Source of the DNA: JAFMPW01 sp041743085
GTDB taxonomy: Bacteria > Bacteroidota > Bacteroidia > Flavobacteriales > Flavobacteriaceae
Reading direction: 5' to 3'
Assembly (NCBI GenBank): GCA_041743085.1
Contig: JBGTNL010000033.1
Location: forward strand, 1-64,000
DNA: 64,000 nt
Shown here: in pieces, positions 62,462-64,000 of the stretch
How positions within the stretch are numbered: the stretch's first letter is position 1
Layout: each line of letters starts with the position of its first letter
Position numbers and translations under genes: made by a program
Notes under the pieces: model-generated
What the model saw: the letters and a program-made list of their open reading frames with translations, nothing else
Databases searched by the model: none
Told to the model about the DNA's origin: nothing

Positions 62462-62917
62462 TCATTCGCAGTCTTCCTTCCGCCTGGTATCTATCAAATA
62501 AATGATCTTCCACCCCTCCCTATCTTTAAACAATTGAAAGGAATTTACCCCACAGTGGCTCAATTCTCCGTTCAACCAGAACTCATAGGGGGTCCAGGCA
62601 TTGGCCATGTCCCCATCAATCTGAATGTTGTAGGATTTAATTTTTTCCTGAAATGTTATACTGTCAGGAATAGAAACAATTGATTTCAGTAGTTTATCAA
62701 ATGATTCCGACCTCACCATCGCAATCCCATCATTGTTCTTTCCTATTGTCCGCAGTATAGGCTCATTGCCAATGGTTGACTTCATCTTTACCGAATCCTG
62801 TTGGTGAAATCCTTCAAAAAAGGTATCTATGGCCTTTTGTACTGCCTCAGCTTCGGGTTCCTGTGCGGAAAGTGATACAGATAATAAAAACAGTACTGCT
62901 ACAACGAGGGTTTTCAT
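62462..62917 (-). CDS. Secreted NTF2-like (SnoaL/DUF4440-type) protein
   Basis: A 151-residue protein with signal peptide (VSLSAQ). The N-terminal helix block VQKAIDTFFEGFHQQDSVKMK, then ESFDKLLKSIVS, IDGDMANAWTPYEFWLNGELS and the end REGWKIIYLIDTRRK give a cone-shaped NTF2-like fold. Members range from isomerases to non-catalytic binding proteins; function unknown. A -7 box precedes it. Convergent with the oxidoreductase gene. Confidence 0.87.
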   Translation of the reverse strand: MKTLVVAVLFLLSVSLSAQEPEAEAVQKAIDTFFEGFHQQDSVKMKSTIGNEPILRTIGKNNDGIAMVRSESFDKLLKSIVSIPDSITFQEKIKSYNIQIDGDMANAWTPYEFWLNGELSHCGVNSFQLFKDREGWKIIYLIDTRRKEDCE

Positions 62918-62931
62918 TTTTGGTATTTTTT

Positions 62932-62939
62932 CAAAAGTA
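62932..62939 (-). promoter_or_regulatory. -7 box of the NTF2-like gene
   Basis: TACTTTTG on the minus strand fits TAnnTTTG and ends 14 bp before the start codon. Confidence 0.45.
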
Positions 62940-63097
62940 CGGAAATATTACTTTTATGTTTCTGGATGCTATGTGCTACACACTGTCCGCCAGGCCCAAA
63001 CGGAAACTTCTTAAACGTGAAACCGGAAACTCGCAAACCGCAAACGCATCAACCTAAGACAAATTCCTTACATTTATCGCGCCAAATAAAAACCAGT

Positions 63098-63916
63098 ATG
63101 TCTGCCATCAAAAAAGAATATAAAAGGGTTACTGTAAAGTCGCTCGTGGAAATGAAGGAAATGGGGGAAAAGATCTCCATGCTAACCGCGTATGACTATT
63201 CCATGGCCAAAATCGTGGATGCAGCCAAAGTGGACGTGATTCTCGTAGGGGATTCTGCCAGCAATGTCATGGCGGGCCATGAAACCACACTCCCCATTAC
63301 CCTGGATCAGATGATCTATCACGCCTCATCGGTCATCAGGGCTATTCAAAGGGCTTTAGTAGTGGTAGACATTCCTTTCGGGAGCTACCAGAGCGATCCA
63401 AAGGAGGCGCTACGCTCTGCCATTCGCATTATGAAAGAAAGCGGGGCCCATGCGGTGAAGATGGAAGGGGGAATTGAAATTAAGGATTCCGTTAAGCGTA
63501 TTCTAAATGCCGGTATTCCTGTAATGGGACATTTGGGGCTAACCCCTCAATCCATCTATAAATTCGGAACCTATGCCGTTCGGGCAAAGGAAAAGGATGA
63601 GGCTGAAAAACTTATGGAAGATGCGGAATTGCTCGAAAAATTGGGTTGTTTTGGCATTGTACTTGAAAAGATCCCGGCAGAATTAACGAAAAAAGTCTCT
63701 GAAAGCATTTCCATTCCAACTATTGGAATCGGGGCCGGACGATATGCGGACGGGCAAGTATTGGTAATACATGATCTTTTAGGGATGACACATGAATTCC
63801 ATCCAAGATTTCTACGAAGGTATATGAACCTTTATGAGGAAATGGGAAATGCAATAGCGCATTACGTTCAGGATATTAAAAGTAAGGATTTCCCAAGCGA
63901 AGAAGAACAGTATTAG
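63098..63916 (+). CDS. panB: 3-Methyl-2-oxobutanoate hydroxymethyltransferase
   Basis: A 272-residue TIM-barrel enzyme from the start MSAIKKEYKR, which gives the normal family length. It transfers a hydroxymethyl group from 5,10-methylene-THF to 2-oxoisovalerate, making ketopantoate for pantothenate and CoA. Motifs: MLTAYDYSMAKIVD, ILVGDSASNVMAGHE with the metal Asp, MKEAG-like block IMKESGAHAVKMEGG, VMGHLGLTPQS, FGIVLEKIPAE with the catalytic Glu, and TIGIGAGRYADGQVLV. A single gene here. Confidence 0.96.
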   Translation: MSAIKKEYKRVTVKSLVEMKEMGEKISMLTAYDYSMAKIVDAAKVDVILVGDSASNVMAGHETTLPITLDQMIYHASSVIRAIQRALVVVDIPFGSYQSDPKEALRSAIRIMKESGAHAVKMEGGIEIKDSVKRILNAGIPVMGHLGLTPQSIYKFGTYAVRAKEKDEAEKLMEDAELLEKLGCFGIVLEKIPAELTKKVSESISIPTIGIGAGRYADGQVLVIHDLLGMTHEFHPRFLRRYMNLYEEMGNAIAHYVQDIKSKDFPSEEEQY

Positions 63917-63946
63917 GTTATTGGGTTATTGGGTTATTGGGTTATT
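63916..63946 (+). repeat. 8-bp tandem repeat (GGTTATTG, 3.9 copies)
   Basis: Three GGTTATTG units and a partial fourth begin at the last base of the panB stop codon. It is non-coding, similar in kind to the 7-bp repeat at 24214-24259. Confidence 0.9.
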
Positions 63947-64000
63947 AAAAGGTAATAAAATGCAATCCAAAGGCATTGTCAGAAGAATTCTTATCCTAAC

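Overview
The window is a stretch of chromosome from a member of the Bacteroidota, most likely a marine Flavobacteriaceae close to Maribacter, Muriicola or Zeaxanthinibacter. The signs are a giant SprB-type gliding adhesin with a type B type IX secretion (T9SS) sorting domain followed by its SprF/PorP partner, a DUF4382 lipoprotein, a CAL67264-family small membrane protein, PafA-type alkaline phosphatase, a TonB-plug hybrid protein, and -7 boxes of the Bacteroidota form TAnnTTTG. The genus is inference; no search was run.

Layout. Bases 1-470 are the edge of a mobile element: an excisionase-like helix-turn-helix gene followed by the first 18 codons of a probable mobile-element replication protein. 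Bases 0.9-14.5 kb form a cell-surface region: DUF4382 lipoprotein, a multi-domain adhesin, the 2,776-residue SprB-like protein and SprF. A decayed copy of an adhesin 3' end lies just after it. Bases 15.4-15.7 kb hold tRNA-Arg(TCT), a truncated second tRNA-Arg and a 71-bp tandem repeat built on the tRNA 5' end. Bases 16.5-19.3 kb are a molybdate uptake operon (modA, a free-standing Mop-type binding protein, modB, modC). Bases 19.9-32.6 kb are mostly housekeeping genes: fumC, ettA, an acyl-CoA carboxylase beta subunit, an oxidoreductase, a metallo-hydrolase and an unusual VWA/TonB-plug/DUF2135 protein paired with an M24 peptidase.

Bases 33.6-48.2 kb hold most of the menaquinone pathway on the minus strand: menI-like thioesterase, menF, menD, then DUF2853, a CvfB-like protein, a SPOR-like protein, menA, and further on menC, a CPBP protease and menE. 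A sensor kinase and a LytTR response regulator lie inside this span. menB is not in the window. Bases 48-64 kb carry an esterase, a GNAT and a VOC protein, dnaK, serine dehydratase, an HD-domain protein, alkaline phosphatase pafA, a possible CotH-like protein, a Tat-exported Gfo/Idh/MocA oxidoreductase and panB.

The least explained content is a set of short non-coding dispersed elements. Two 161-bp copies with terminal inverted repeats (about 96% identical, opposite orientation) bracket the menE-to-DUF2853 segment. A 167-bp element with a 4-bp target duplication sits 32 bp before an oxidoreductase gene. A 220-bp element has 22-bp imperfect ends. Several hairpin-rich repeats recur, one of them visibly split by another. 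None codes for protein; they look like MITE/REP-type elements that have shaped the intergenic DNA of this chromosome.
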